From NCBI RefSeq assembly GCF_026625985.1, contig NZ_CP113116.1:3162001-3226000 (forward strand): a stretch of DNA of 64,000 nt. The letters are read 5' to 3'. Below are positions 1-7,455 of this stretch, one piece after another. Origin of the DNA: Mycobacterium sp. Aquia_213. Lineage in GTDB: Bacteria; Actinomycetota; Actinomycetes; Mycobacteriales; Mycobacteriaceae. The translations under genes and the position numbers were made by a program. The notes under the pieces are model-generated. The model saw only the letters and a program-made list of their open reading frames with translations. It had not been told where the DNA came from and did not search any database. How positions within the stretch are numbered: the stretch's first letter is position 1; each line of letters begins with the position of its first letter.

Positions 1-1170
1 TCCGCGGGAGCGTCGAATCGGCACCGGGCCGCCGTCGCCGTCAACCGTGAGAACCGAATCCTCGCACGGCACATGGATGGGACGGTCGTGGCTGAGCACC
101 GCGTCCGCCAAGCCGTCGATCCAGGCCAGGTCGGTATCGCGGAAGACGATCGGAGACCCCCCGTTGTTGGCAGAGGTCATCACCAGTGTGACCGGACCCA
201 AACGATCGAAGAGCAGGTGGTGAACGGGCGAATAGGCCAGCATCACGCCGATTTCGGACAGGCCCGGCGCCACGCAGGCCAGCTTCGAGTCGTCACGGGC
301 GGGCAGCAGAACTATAGGCGCCGCAGGCGACTGAAGCAGTTTCGCAGAAGCGTCGTCGACGTGACAGATGCGTTGCGCCACAGCGATATCGGCAACCATC
401 ACGGCGAAAGGTTTAGCGGGTCTGCCCTTTCGGTGCCGCAGGTGGGCGACACTATCGACATTGTCGGCGCGACAGGCGAGATGGAACCCGCCGATGCCCT
501 TGATTGCGACAATCAGGCCGTCGTCGAGCGCCTGCGCGGCGGCGGCGAGCGGTTCGCGGCTGTCGCCCGGGCCCCGCCAGGACAGGGTCGGCCCGCAGTC
601 GGGGCAGGCGATGGTTTGCGCGTGGAACCGTCGGTCGGCGGGGTCTCGGTACTCGGCCGAACACGTGGCGCACATCGGAAAATGCGCCATGGTGGTCGCG
701 GGCCGGTCGTAGGGCAGGTCGGTGATCACCGTGTAGCGCGGACCGCAGTTGGTGCAAGTGATAAAGGGGTGACCGTAGCGGCGGTCGGCGGGGTCACGGA
801 CCTCGCGCAAACAATCGGCGCAGATGGCAACATCCGGCGGCACCAAGGTGCGGCGGTCGTCGCGGCCCCGGCTGCCGATGATCCGGAACCCAGACTCGCC
901 GTTGGGAGGCAGCGAGACGATTTCGATGGAATCGATGCGCGCCATCGGCGGCCGGTCGGCGCTGATCGCGGATACCGCCGCCTCGACCACTTCGGGCGCA
1001 CCCTCGAACTCGCAGTGCACCGATCCGGAGTCGTTGTACACACATCCGGCGAGGCTGTGACGTGCGGCGATGCGCGCAACAGCGGGGCGAAATCCAACGC
1101 CTTGGACCACGCCGGCGATGTCGAGGCGCAGCCGCACACTGGCCACCGTGCCACGCGGACTGCTCTCCAC
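1..1170 (-). CDS. hypF: HypF carbamoyltransferase, [NiFe]-hydrogenase maturation (N-terminal part, runs off the left edge)
   Basis: HypF transfers a carbamoyl group from carbamoyl phosphate, via an adenylate, to HypE as the first step in making the cyanide ligands of the [NiFe]-hydrogenase active site. The 390 visible codons show an N-terminal acylphosphatase domain with the VQGVGFRP motif, then a zinc-finger region with four CxxC pairs (CADC, CTNC, CATC, CPDC; about residues 110-190), then the start of the YrdC-like domain, ending in the family motif VPIRRSRG at the window edge. The start is taken as GTG at 1170, preceded by GGAGG at 1175-1179; the spacing is short (4 nt) but this frame gives the correct acylphosphatase start. 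The ATG at 1187 opens a different, non-homologous frame. The gene is divergent from hypA-hypB, which supports a hydrogenase maturation locus. The C-terminal carbamoyltransferase domain lies outside the window. Confidence 0.93.
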   Translation of the reverse strand, partial: MESSPRGTVASVRLRLDIAGVVQGVGFRPAVARIAARHSLAGCVYNDSGSVHCEFEGAPEVVEAAVSAISADRPPMARIDSIEIVSLPPNGESGFRIIGSRGRDDRRTLVPPDVAICADCLREVRDPADRRYGHPFITCTNCGPRYTVITDLPYDRPATTMAHFPMCATCSAEYRDPADRRFHAQTIACPDCGPTLSWRGPGDSREPLAAAAQALDDGLIVAIKGIGGFHLACRADNVDSVAHLRHRKGRPAKPFAVMVADIAVAQRICHVDDASAKLLQSPAAPIVLLPARDDSKLACVAPGLSEIGVMLAYSPVHHLLFDRLGPVTLVMTSANNGGSPIVFRDTDLAWIDGLADAVLSHDRPIHVPCEDSVLTVDGDGGPVPIRRSRG

Positions 1171-1340
1171 AGAACCTCCAGGAGCATGGCCCCCGCGCCT
1201 ATGGGCTGGCGGCACGGGCGGTCACGCTCAGGCTAGACGAGCCCAAATGTGCCGACAATCACAATTTCGCACACAAAGCCTGCGTTTTTCCGCACTTAAT
1301 TTTCGCGACACTGTTGTCACCTGTGAGGCAGCATGATGTG
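1171..1340. promoter_or_regulatory. Divergent hypF / hypA intergenic region
   Basis: This 170 bp gap separates two divergently transcribed hydrogenase maturation genes and must hold both promoters. I see no clear consensus -35/-10 pair or palindrome in it. Its right half (about 1250-1325) is noticeably richer in A and T than the coding DNA around it. Confidence 0.4.
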
Positions 1341-1682
1341 GTGCACGAACTTTCGCTGTGTCATGCCATCACTGGTGTGGTGAAGCCCCACGCGGCGGGT
1401 CGTCACGTCGATGTCGTCCGTGTCCAAGTCGGCGCGCTGCGACAGGTGGTGCCCGATTCCCTGACGTTCTGTTGGTCGTTGGTGTGTCAACACTTTGATG
1501 ACAACATGGTCGATGCCGAGCTGGAACTCGACCTTGTTCCCGCCGAAGTACTGTGCCACACGTGCGAACAGCGGTCGCGGATTGAGTCTCGATGGTCGGT
1601 CTGCTGTCCGGGTTGCAACAGCACAGACATTGACGTGTTGTGCGGCAACGAGTTCTTGGTCACGTCGGTCGAAGTGTCATGA
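1341..1682 (+). CDS. hypA: HypA nickel metallochaperone for hydrogenase maturation
   Basis: HypA delivers nickel, together with HypB, to the large subunit of [NiFe] hydrogenase. The 113-residue product is the normal family length. It begins (M)HELSLC, the conserved N-terminal MHE nickel-binding motif. The second half has the zinc-site cysteines CHTC and, about 16 residues further on, CPGC. The start is GTG at 1341, chosen because it places His at position 2; the GTG at 1338 would add one residue. It is followed after 12 nt by hypB, so the two are probably co-transcribed. Homology is unambiguous. Confidence 0.93.
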   Translation: MHELSLCHAITGVVKPHAAGRHVDVVRVQVGALRQVVPDSLTFCWSLVCQHFDDNMVDAELELDLVPAEVLCHTCEQRSRIESRWSVCCPGCNSTDIDVLCGNEFLVTSVEVS

Positions 1683-1694
1683 AAGGGCAAGTGA

Positions 1695-2501
1695 GTGGGT
1701 AGATTTCACCGCCACGACGACGGCACCGTCCACAGCCACGACCACGATCGCGACGGCCACCAGCACCAGCACGATCACGATCACGGCGACCACAGCGCGT
1801 ATGCCACCGGCTCGCAGCGCATCGAGGTACTCGAGTCCATATTCGCCGAAAACGACACCCGCGCCGCCATCAACCGGCACGCCTTCGAGACCAACCGCAT
1901 TCGCGCCTTGAACCTGATGAGCTCGCCTGGCTCCGGAAAGACCACGGTGCTGGCCGCCACCCTGGACGCACTCGCCACCGAACTATCCCTCGGCGTGATC
2001 GAGGGCGACATCGCCACCGACCTCGACGCCGCAAAACTCGACGGCCGAGGCGCACAAATATCGCTGCTAAACACCAACAATGGCTTTGGCGGCGAGTGCC
2101 ACCTAGACGCCCCGATGGTCAACCGAGCACTGCAAGGGCTTGAGCTTCCGAAGCTCGACCTGGTCATCATCGAAAACGTCGGCAACCTGGTCTGCCCGGC
2201 CGAATTCGACGTCGGAGAGCACGCCAAGGCGATGGTTTACTCAGTCACCGAGGGGGAAGACAAGCCACTGAAATACCCGGTCATGTTCCGGTCGGTCGAC
2301 GTCGTGCTGCTCAACAAGATCGACCTGGTCCCGCACCTCGACGTCGACATCGCGACCTACATCGGCCACATCAGACAGGTGAATCCGACCGCAGACATCT
2401 TTCCGATAAGCGCGCGCACCGGCGAGGGCATGACGACATGGTTTGACTGGTTGCGACAGTTCTGCTCGTTGAGCTCGGTCCAAGGACACTTGGCCACATA
2501 G
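1695..2501 (+). CDS. hypB: HypB GTPase, hydrogenase nickel incorporation protein
   Basis: HypB is a SIMIBI-class GTPase that works with HypA to insert nickel into [NiFe] hydrogenase. The 268-residue product starts with a histidine/aspartate-rich stretch (about residues 4-32) that probably stores or buffers nickel, as in long-form HypB proteins. The GTPase core follows: P-loop SPGSGKTT (about 77-84), EGDIATD, IENVGNLVCPAEFD and the NKID guanine-specificity motif. The start is GTG at 1695, 12 nt after the hypA stop. The gene converges on usfY. No hydrogenase structural genes or hypC/D/E are visible, so they should lie beyond the left edge past hypF. Confidence 0.95.
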   Translation: MGRFHRHDDGTVHSHDHDRDGHQHQHDHDHGDHSAYATGSQRIEVLESIFAENDTRAAINRHAFETNRIRALNLMSSPGSGKTTVLAATLDALATELSLGVIEGDIATDLDAAKLDGRGAQISLLNTNNGFGGECHLDAPMVNRALQGLELPKLDLVIIENVGNLVCPAEFDVGEHAKAMVYSVTEGEDKPLKYPVMFRSVDVVLLNKIDLVPHLDVDIATYIGHIRQVNPTADIFPISARTGEGMTTWFDWLRQFCSLSSVQGHLAT

Positions 2502-2555
2502 GCTCTGCGGTTGGACCCGCTACTGGAATCGATTGCCGCGAAGGCTTGACCGTCG

Positions 2556-2858
2556 CTATGACACGCGTGGACCTCGCGTGGAATACACAGAGAGCCAACG
2601 GCTTTCAATTTTCATCACCCGACGATGTTCCAGCTTAAGCCAGACCAAACCAGCTACGATCGCTGATACTCCGACCGTAACCAGCGTCAGCAGCCACTCC
2701 TGGTGCCGATAGGCTGCTGCGGCCACCCCGCCAACCAGTGACGCGACGCCCAGCACTATCGCCATCAGCCCCGGCCAACAAAGTCGGTCTATTAGGAATT
2801 CGCCGGCATGCGGACACGTCGTGCGGAAATGATCGGTCGGATCTGCGGTGTCGCCCAT
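2556..2858 (-). CDS. usfY: UsfY-like small membrane protein
   Basis: The 100-residue product begins MGDTADPTDHFRTT, which matches the conserved start of mycobacterial UsfY proteins, followed by two hydrophobic segments (about residues 30-50 and 58-75) and a basic, cytoplasmic-looking tail containing LEHRR. UsfY is known mainly because the M. tuberculosis gene lies beside the sigF anti-sigma/sigma operon; its function is not established. Here there is no sigF nearby, so this is probably an extra, unlinked paralogue. It is convergent with hypB, with 54 bp between the stop codons. Family assignment rests on remembered N-terminal similarity and topology. Confidence 0.7.
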   Translation of the reverse strand: MGDTADPTDHFRTTCPHAGEFLIDRLCWPGLMAIVLGVASLVGGVAAAAYRHQEWLLTLVTVGVSAIVAGLVWLKLEHRRVMKIESRWLSVYSTRGPRVS

Positions 2859-3000
2859 GGCTTCTCCTCGGTAGAGCTGAGACGAAGCTAGTCGTGATCA
2901 ATCGAACGGCCGTCCCCCATCCGGGTGGTCCACGAAGTGATTTGCGCCTTCGGGTCTCAGGTTCGCGGTCTTCCTTGAGCCCGCGGAGATTGCGCTCGAC

Positions 3001-3305
3001 TCAGACGCCGAGCAGCGAGAGCACATTGTGGTCGAGCACAGCATGGGCGAAGCGGGTGCTCATCGCATCGCGGATCTGGGCCGGCTGCATTGCCTCGGGC
3101 GTCATGGCGTAGATGATTCCGTACAGAGCGTGGCGACGATAGGAGTCCCACGCGACGTCGAACGTCTCCGCGTCCGCCCCGCGCGCCTCGAGGTAAGAGC
3201 GGAGCAGCTGTTCCTCGTCGCTGCGACGGCCCTCGCTGCTGAGCGCGCCGATCAGAAAAAGGCGAAGTCGTGGTAGGCGTCATCGCACGGAACCAGACGA
3301 CCTGA
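3001..3305 (-). pseudogene. Truncated, frameshifted phosphotransferase (aminoglycoside/choline/EcK-kinase-like) C-terminus
   Basis: Translation of this strand gives a fragment resembling the C-terminus of APH/EcK-like small-molecule kinases. DDAYHDFAFF corresponds to the family's GDPAYDLAYF, and LIGALSS plus YRRHALYGIIYAMTP match its following helices, ending at a TGA at 3001-3003. The fragment is split between two frames: DDAYHDFAFF continues into TGA, while LIGALSS starts one frame over. The break falls in the A5 run at 3256-3260, as expected for a one-base deletion. Everything upstream of the Asp-containing motif, including the ATP-binding lobe and catalytic loop, is missing, because the TetR gene ends only about 30 codons upstream. 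It is therefore a dead remnant unless the A-run is a sequencing error, and even then it would be 5'-truncated. Confidence 0.75.
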
Positions 3306-3332
3306 AATTACGCGACTTATGTCGAATCTGCG

Positions 3333-3941
3333 TCACATGTCGCATGTTTTTCCAATGCCAGCGGACGCCAGGCAGTCGAACCCTGCGTCGATGGTCTCGC
3401 GGACACTCAGGCCATTGGCGCGCCGCATGAGCAGCGCGGAGCGTGTAACCCCGATCATGGCCGTCGCGATCACGTAGCAGCGGATGTCGGACTCCGGGTC
3501 GAGGCCCCAAGCCTCGGCGAAGAACCGTGCGATCTCGTGCTCCCAATCGAGCATCATCGCCGTGAACCGAGCCTGCAGCGCGGGGTCTCTGGTCCAGACC
3601 TGCAGGTGCGCCGCCACGAGTTCGTCGTCTGACTCCTCGAAGCTGGTCATCGTGTCGGTCAGCACGTCCCGCGCGACCGACCACGGATCGTCCGTCGGGA
3701 GCGCCTCGCGGAATCGCTCGCGCGCGAGCGCGAAGAGTTCGAGGACGTCGCCCATCGCGACCTCCTCTTTGCTGGCGAAGATGCGATGGAACGTGGCCCG
3801 GTGGAAATCTGCGGCCTCGGCGATCTCCTCGACGGTGGTGGCCTCGAACCCCCGCTCCAGGAACAGGTCGAGCGCGGCCTTGGCCAGCGTACGGCGCGTT
3901 TGCGCCTTCTTGCGCTCTCGGCGGCTGGTCGGCTCGGCCAT
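3333..3941 (-). CDS. TetR-family transcriptional regulator
   Basis: This is a TetR/AcrR repressor of about 202 residues. The N-terminal DNA-binding domain is clear: ERKKAQTRRTLAKAALDLF, then a helix-turn-helix around TTVEEIAEAADFHRATFHRIF (about residues 30-50). The remainder is helical ligand-binding domain with no recognisable effector signature. The start chosen is ATG at 3941 (MAEPTSRRERKK). A possible -10 hexamer TATGTT lies six bases upstream on the minus strand, which suggests a leaderless transcript starting at this ATG. An upstream in-frame ATG at 3962 would add seven residues. It sits directly upstream of the phosphotransferase remnant, which may once have been in the same operon. 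The target is unknown. Confidence 0.85.
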   Translation of the reverse strand: MAEPTSRRERKKAQTRRTLAKAALDLFLERGFEATTVEEIAEAADFHRATFHRIFASKEEVAMGDVLELFALARERFREALPTDDPWSVARDVLTDTMTSFEESDDELVAAHLQVWTRDPALQARFTAMMLDWEHEIARFFAEAWGLDPESDIRCYVIATAMIGVTRSALLMRRANGLSVRETIDAGFDCLASAGIGKTCDM

Positions 3942-4107
3942 CACAGCAACATACGGCGTCAAGCAGTGTCGTTGATGTGCCGGGGTTCGGGAAAAGAGGA
4001 ACGTCGCGCGCCGCGCCGCCTGCCTGCTCGACGAGCTGCAGGATCACCACCTGGTATGACCTAACGGGGTTTGCCTTCCTCGCTGCTCCCCGACGAAGTG
4101 CGGCGAA

Positions 4108-4776
4108 TCAACAACCGGCGCCGTGACCGACCGCCACCTCCGTCAAGTGCCCACACCGCATCCCCGTATCCAACCAAACCGAGAATCCCTGCCGCGTGGC
4201 CTCATGACAGAAATAGATGTCCTGCCCCGGCACCACCGGCGACGGACACCACATCGGCACATCCGGATCCCACCGCTCGATCACCCTCCGCCGGATCGCG
4301 GTGAACCCCATCGCCACCGCATCCACCTCGAACAACCGACGGTCACTTTCTTCGAGCCACCCCCGCAACACATCCGGCTTCACATTCCGGTACATCGGCT
4401 GCGCCCGCGCATTACCCAGGGTGTAGGCGTTCACAAAGTGCGGCGGCTCATGCATGAAATTCAGGGAGCCGACGATATCGACATCCTCGTCGTAGCCGGT
4501 GACCCGCAGGAACGCATCCAACGGCGGGATGATGTCGTCCTCGAACACGACCAACCAATCCCACTCACCGAACGCTGACACCGCCGTGTTCGTGATCCCG
4601 TCCATCGCGCTCGGCAGCGGCACCCCCTCGGTAGACACCACCCCCACACACGGGCTTTTGTCCATCAACATCCAGTTGTAAAACCAAGCCACCGAGACGT
4701 GTCGGTACATCGGCATCCCGACCACGATCTTCGGGCCAGGACTAGCGCACTGCAGCGGCAACAAGATGCGCTTCAC
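4108..4776 (-). CDS. GT-A-like glycosyltransferase homologue, apparently 5'-truncated
   Basis: The 222-residue product resembles GT-A-fold glycosyltransferases of the kind found in phages and exopolysaccharide loci: a first strand KIVVGMPMYRHVS, an acidic DXD-like motif FEDDI (about residues 78-82) and a late conserved GQDIYFC region. It opens with GTG at 4776 (MKRILLPL) without a clear ribosome-binding site. The same frame stays open for 25 further codons upstream (4777-4851; ...PDYEFWGF), reads like protein there, and ends at TAA 4852-4854 with no ATG or GTG. This suggests the true 5' end was lost and the gene may be inactive. It lies between a dead kinase and a PPE gene, in a block with no core genes. 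Substrate cannot be inferred. Confidence 0.55.
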   Translation of the reverse strand: MKRILLPLQCASPGPKIVVGMPMYRHVSVAWFYNWMLMDKSPCVGVVSTEGVPLPSAMDGITNTAVSAFGEWDWLVVFEDDIIPPLDAFLRVTGYDEDVDIVGSLNFMHEPPHFVNAYTLGNARAQPMYRNVKPDVLRGWLEESDRRLFEVDAVAMGFTAIRRRVIERWDPDVPMWCPSPVVPGQDIYFCHEATRQGFSVWLDTGMRCGHLTEVAVGHGAGC

Positions 4777-5246
4777 GAAACCCCAGAACTCATAATCCGG
4801 GCACCCTACCCGGAACAGACCGTCAGGCGAATGAATGAAGAATGACGAAAGTTACAACCCTCTAGGCGATCTCCGTGTCCGGCGATCTGCCGCCGGCCGC
4901 GGGTTGTTGCTGCGTGGTGTCAAGTCAGAGCTTCTACGCCGATTCAAGGTTGCTCAAATCTATTCTCCCGCTGTGGATTCGTAATTTCTTTCTGTTCCTG
5001 CCGTTTCCCTTTCCTTTACCCTTTCCCGGCCCAACCCACAAGCGGCGGGCAACGAAAATCGGAGAAGCCTGTACACGTAGATCAACTCTCCGCAGACCGG
5101 CCGGCGACGCTTTGTCGAAACACTTAGCAGCAGCAGCGTTTTCATGCAATTGGACCGTGGACCTTAAGCGTGCGGTCGCTCTGCGTTTACGCGTACGGCG
5201 TTAGATCCTCTTGTCCTGCTGAGGAATCGGCGCGTTTGACTCGGAA
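4777..5246. other. 470 bp region upstream of the PPE gene, no confident gene
   Basis: The left 75 bp is the open, start-less extension of the glycosyltransferase-like frame on the minus strand. The middle contains an unusual pyrimidine-rich tract at about 4985-5030 (repeated TTTC/CCTTT units), lower in GC than the surroundings. The right end must hold the PPE promoter, but no strong hexamers stand out. No frame here has convincing coding character on either strand. Confidence 0.5.
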
Positions 5247-5258
5247 ATGAGTAAGGCC

Positions 5259-6431
5259 ATGGATTTTGGTTTGCTGCCGCCGGAAGTCAATTCCGTTCGG
5301 ATGTATACGGGACCGGGCGCGGCGCCGATGCTAGCGGCGGCAGCGGGCTGGGACGTAGTGGCAGCCGAGCTGGAGTCGACTGCCGCCAGCTACTCGTCGG
5401 TCATCTCGTGGCTGACTGACCTGGCGTGGTGGGGCCCGTCCTCGACGAGGATGTCGGCGGCAGTGATGCCCTACGTCGGGTGGCTACGCGTCGGCGCCAA
5501 ATCGGCCGAGCAAACCGCCGCACAGGCGTACGCGGCGGCGGCAGCCTATGAAGCCGCATTTTCAATGACGGTGCCCCCGCCGGTGATCGCGGAGAACCGG
5601 GCATTGCTAATGGCGTTGATTGCCACCAACTTTTTCGGGCAGAACGGCCCCGCGATCGCGGCGACCGAGGTGCACTACGCCGAGATGTGGGCCCAAGACG
5701 CGGCCGCGATGTACGGCTACGCCGGTGCCGCTACGTCCGCGAGCACGCTGGAGCCGTTCAGCGAGCCACCGCAGTCCACAAATCCGGATGGGCAAAATGA
5801 GCAGGCTCGTGCGGTGACCCAAGCCGCCGGCAACGCCACCAGCGCCCGCACCCAATCGCTAGCGCAGCTCGGCTCGCAGGCCGGCTCCCAGCAACTCGGC
5901 TCGACCGCCGCGGATCAGCTGGTCTCGGCCGCCGGTAGTGATCCCATCCTCGGCCAGGGCACCAGCATCATCACTACCGGGGCAGAAGGCAGCGCGACAA
6001 TCCACGCCACCCCCGGGTCCACCGTCATCGTCACCGTTCAAAGCGGCGCCGCCACCGTCACCCTGACCAACACCAGCTCTTCCATTTTCCTCACAGCGAC
6101 CAGCGGTCCGTTCACCATCCCCCAAGGCAGCACTGTCTTTGTCACCGAGGGCAGCACCGTGTCCGTTGACGTCGTGAGCGGCACCGCGAACATCATTCTC
6201 GGGGACGGCCCCGCCACCATCACCACACTCACCACGCCCCTCGCCTCCACGCCGGCCACGGCCGCGCCCGCGGTAGCCGCGAGCAGCACACCAGGCCTGG
6301 CCGGCACCGCGGGTATCCAACCTCAGTTGAACGTCGACGCGCTGTTGGGGACCGCAGTGTGCACCCCGGCCCGTGCGGAGTTGCTGGACGCGACTGCTGC
6401 GGCGGCGCCCGCGGCCGCGCTTGCTGGATGA
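5259..6431 (+). CDS. PPE-family protein with beta-rich, Thr/Ser/Gly-rich C-terminus
   Basis: The N-terminal about 175 residues form a PPE domain: MDFGLLPPEVNS at the start, WWGPSSTRM (the WxG-like turn), and AYEAAFSMTVPPPVIAENR, which is typical of the family. These domains pair with PE partners and are exported by ESX systems with EspG chaperones. The remaining about 215 residues are not a SVP, MPTR or PPW domain. They are a low-complexity, alternating hydrophobic/Thr-Ser sequence with repeated GST(V/I) turns, such as PGSTVIVTVQSG and EGSTVSVDVVSG, which looks like a beta-sheet or beta-solenoid region. An in-frame ATG 12 bp earlier (5247) is also possible; 5259 gives the canonical family start. 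There is no adjacent pe gene, so its partner would be encoded elsewhere. Confidence 0.9.
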   Translation: MDFGLLPPEVNSVRMYTGPGAAPMLAAAAGWDVVAAELESTAASYSSVISWLTDLAWWGPSSTRMSAAVMPYVGWLRVGAKSAEQTAAQAYAAAAAYEAAFSMTVPPPVIAENRALLMALIATNFFGQNGPAIAATEVHYAEMWAQDAAAMYGYAGAATSASTLEPFSEPPQSTNPDGQNEQARAVTQAAGNATSARTQSLAQLGSQAGSQQLGSTAADQLVSAAGSDPILGQGTSIITTGAEGSATIHATPGSTVIVTVQSGAATVTLTNTSSSIFLTATSGPFTIPQGSTVFVTEGSTVSVDVVSGTANIILGDGPATITTLTTPLASTPATAAPAVAASSTPGLAGTAGIQPQLNVDALLGTAVCTPARAELLDATAAAAPAAALAG

Positions 6432-6516
6432 CCTTGTAGCGCATCGTGAATCGGGCGGCCAACTGCGCGGCCTGCAATCCAGCGGAACAGAAAAGGCCAC
6501 TCCAGAAGGCTTTACG

Positions 6517-6593
6517 TGGTCGGGCTGACAGGATTTGAACCTGCGACCACTTGACCCCCAGTCAAGTGCGCTACCAAACTGCGCCACAGCCCG
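6517..6593 (-). tRNA. tRNA-Pro (anticodon GGG)
   Basis: The minus-strand sequence folds as a complete cloverleaf. The acceptor stem is CGGGCTG pairing with CAGCCCG. The anticodon stem CTTGA/TCAAG encloses the loop CTGGGGG, so the anticodon is GGG (proline). The T-loop GGTTCAAATCC is standard. The discriminator base is A (6520) and the terminal CCA is encoded (6517-6519). It is 77 nt long including CCA, and lies between the PPE gene and the iclR operon at the edge of the accessory block. Confidence 0.96.
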
Positions 6594-6680
6594 CGCGCCG
6601 ATGAGTCCACCGGCAGCAGCTCGAAAGCCTACCTCAGCCCAGCGGCCAACCCGATATTGCCTGGTTGACCTGCGAGTCTC

Positions 6681-7454
6681 CTAGCCGCCGGTCTTCGCGA
6701 ACCAGGCGTCGACTTTGGCGACCCAGTCCAGCAGTGCCTGGGCGAGCTCGGTTTCGCGGCGGTAGAACCGCTGCGACGGCACGGGCACGCTGACCGCGAC
6801 CTTCTGATCGCTCACGCCCTTGAGCACCGCGCCGACCGCGCAGATGCCTTCGCTGTGCTCTTCGTGGTCATAGGCAATGCCCTCGACCCTGATGCGTTCG
6901 AGTTCCTTGTGCAGCGCCGCCGGCGTCGTGATGGTGTTCGCGGTGAGCCGGGCGAGTCGGCTCGGCACGGCCCGCGCTTGCTCCTCGGGCGCCAGGCTGG
7001 CCAAAAGCGCCTTGCCGTTGGCGCAGCAGTGCAACGGAAACGACTCTCCCACCGCGCTGATCGCGCGCAGCCGGTGCGGCGAGACGACCTGGTCGACGAA
7101 GGTCGCACGATCCCCGTCCAGGATCGACAGGTCGACGGTCTCCTCCAGCTCGCGGGACAGCTCCTCGATGAACGGGTGCAGATCGACCACGACGCTGCGG
7201 CGCACGGTGCTGGCCATCCGGGCGATCTCGGGGCCCAGCCGATAGCGACCCCGCGCCGCGCGCGAGGCCACCAAGCCTTCGTCGTCCAGCGCATTGAGGA
7301 TCCGGCTCACCGTCGAGCGCGCCATTCCCAGCCGTTCACCGATCTCGGCTTGGTTCAGCCCCCCGGGATGCGCCTGCAGCAGCCGCAACATCTCGGCCGC
7401 GCGGGCGATGACCTGAATTCCGCTGCCGCGAGCCTCTTGTGAGTCGACGCTCAC
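6681..7454 (-). CDS. IclR-family transcriptional regulator
   Basis: The 257-residue product has an N-terminal winged helix-turn-helix (LNQAEIGERLGMARSTVSRIL, split about residues 33-53) and a C-terminal GAF-like effector-binding domain containing the conserved HCCANGKALLASL and AYDHEEHSEGICAVGAVL segments. IclR regulators usually control small-molecule catabolism and bind palindromic operators next to their own operon. The start is GTG at 7454, one base after the stop of the cyclase gene; an ORF extension further upstream runs inside that gene in the wrong frame. It is the last gene of an SDR-cyclase-iclR operon, corresponding as I remember to Rv1719 in M. tuberculosis, and probably regulates its own operon. 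Confidence 0.9.
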   Translation of the reverse strand: MSVDSQEARGSGIQVIARAAEMLRLLQAHPGGLNQAEIGERLGMARSTVSRILNALDDEGLVASRAARGRYRLGPEIARMASTVRRSVVVDLHPFIEELSRELEETVDLSILDGDRATFVDQVVSPHRLRAISAVGESFPLHCCANGKALLASLAPEEQARAVPSRLARLTANTITTPAALHKELERIRVEGIAYDHEEHSEGICAVGAVLKGVSDQKVAVSVPVPSQRFYRRETELAQALLDWVAKVDAWFAKTGG

Positions 7455-7455
7455 G

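Noticed and set aside
73..1236. Long plus-strand open frame (387 codons) opposite hypF
   Set aside because: Its translation has no recognisable domain and it is fully antisense to a clear HypF frame with four CxxC zinc pairs; high GC opens antisense frames routinely.
6517..6593. tRNA-Pro as an integration site for the accessory block at its left
   Set aside because: I looked for a repeat of the tRNA 3' end in 1-6516 and for an integrase and saw neither, so an attachment site is not supported.
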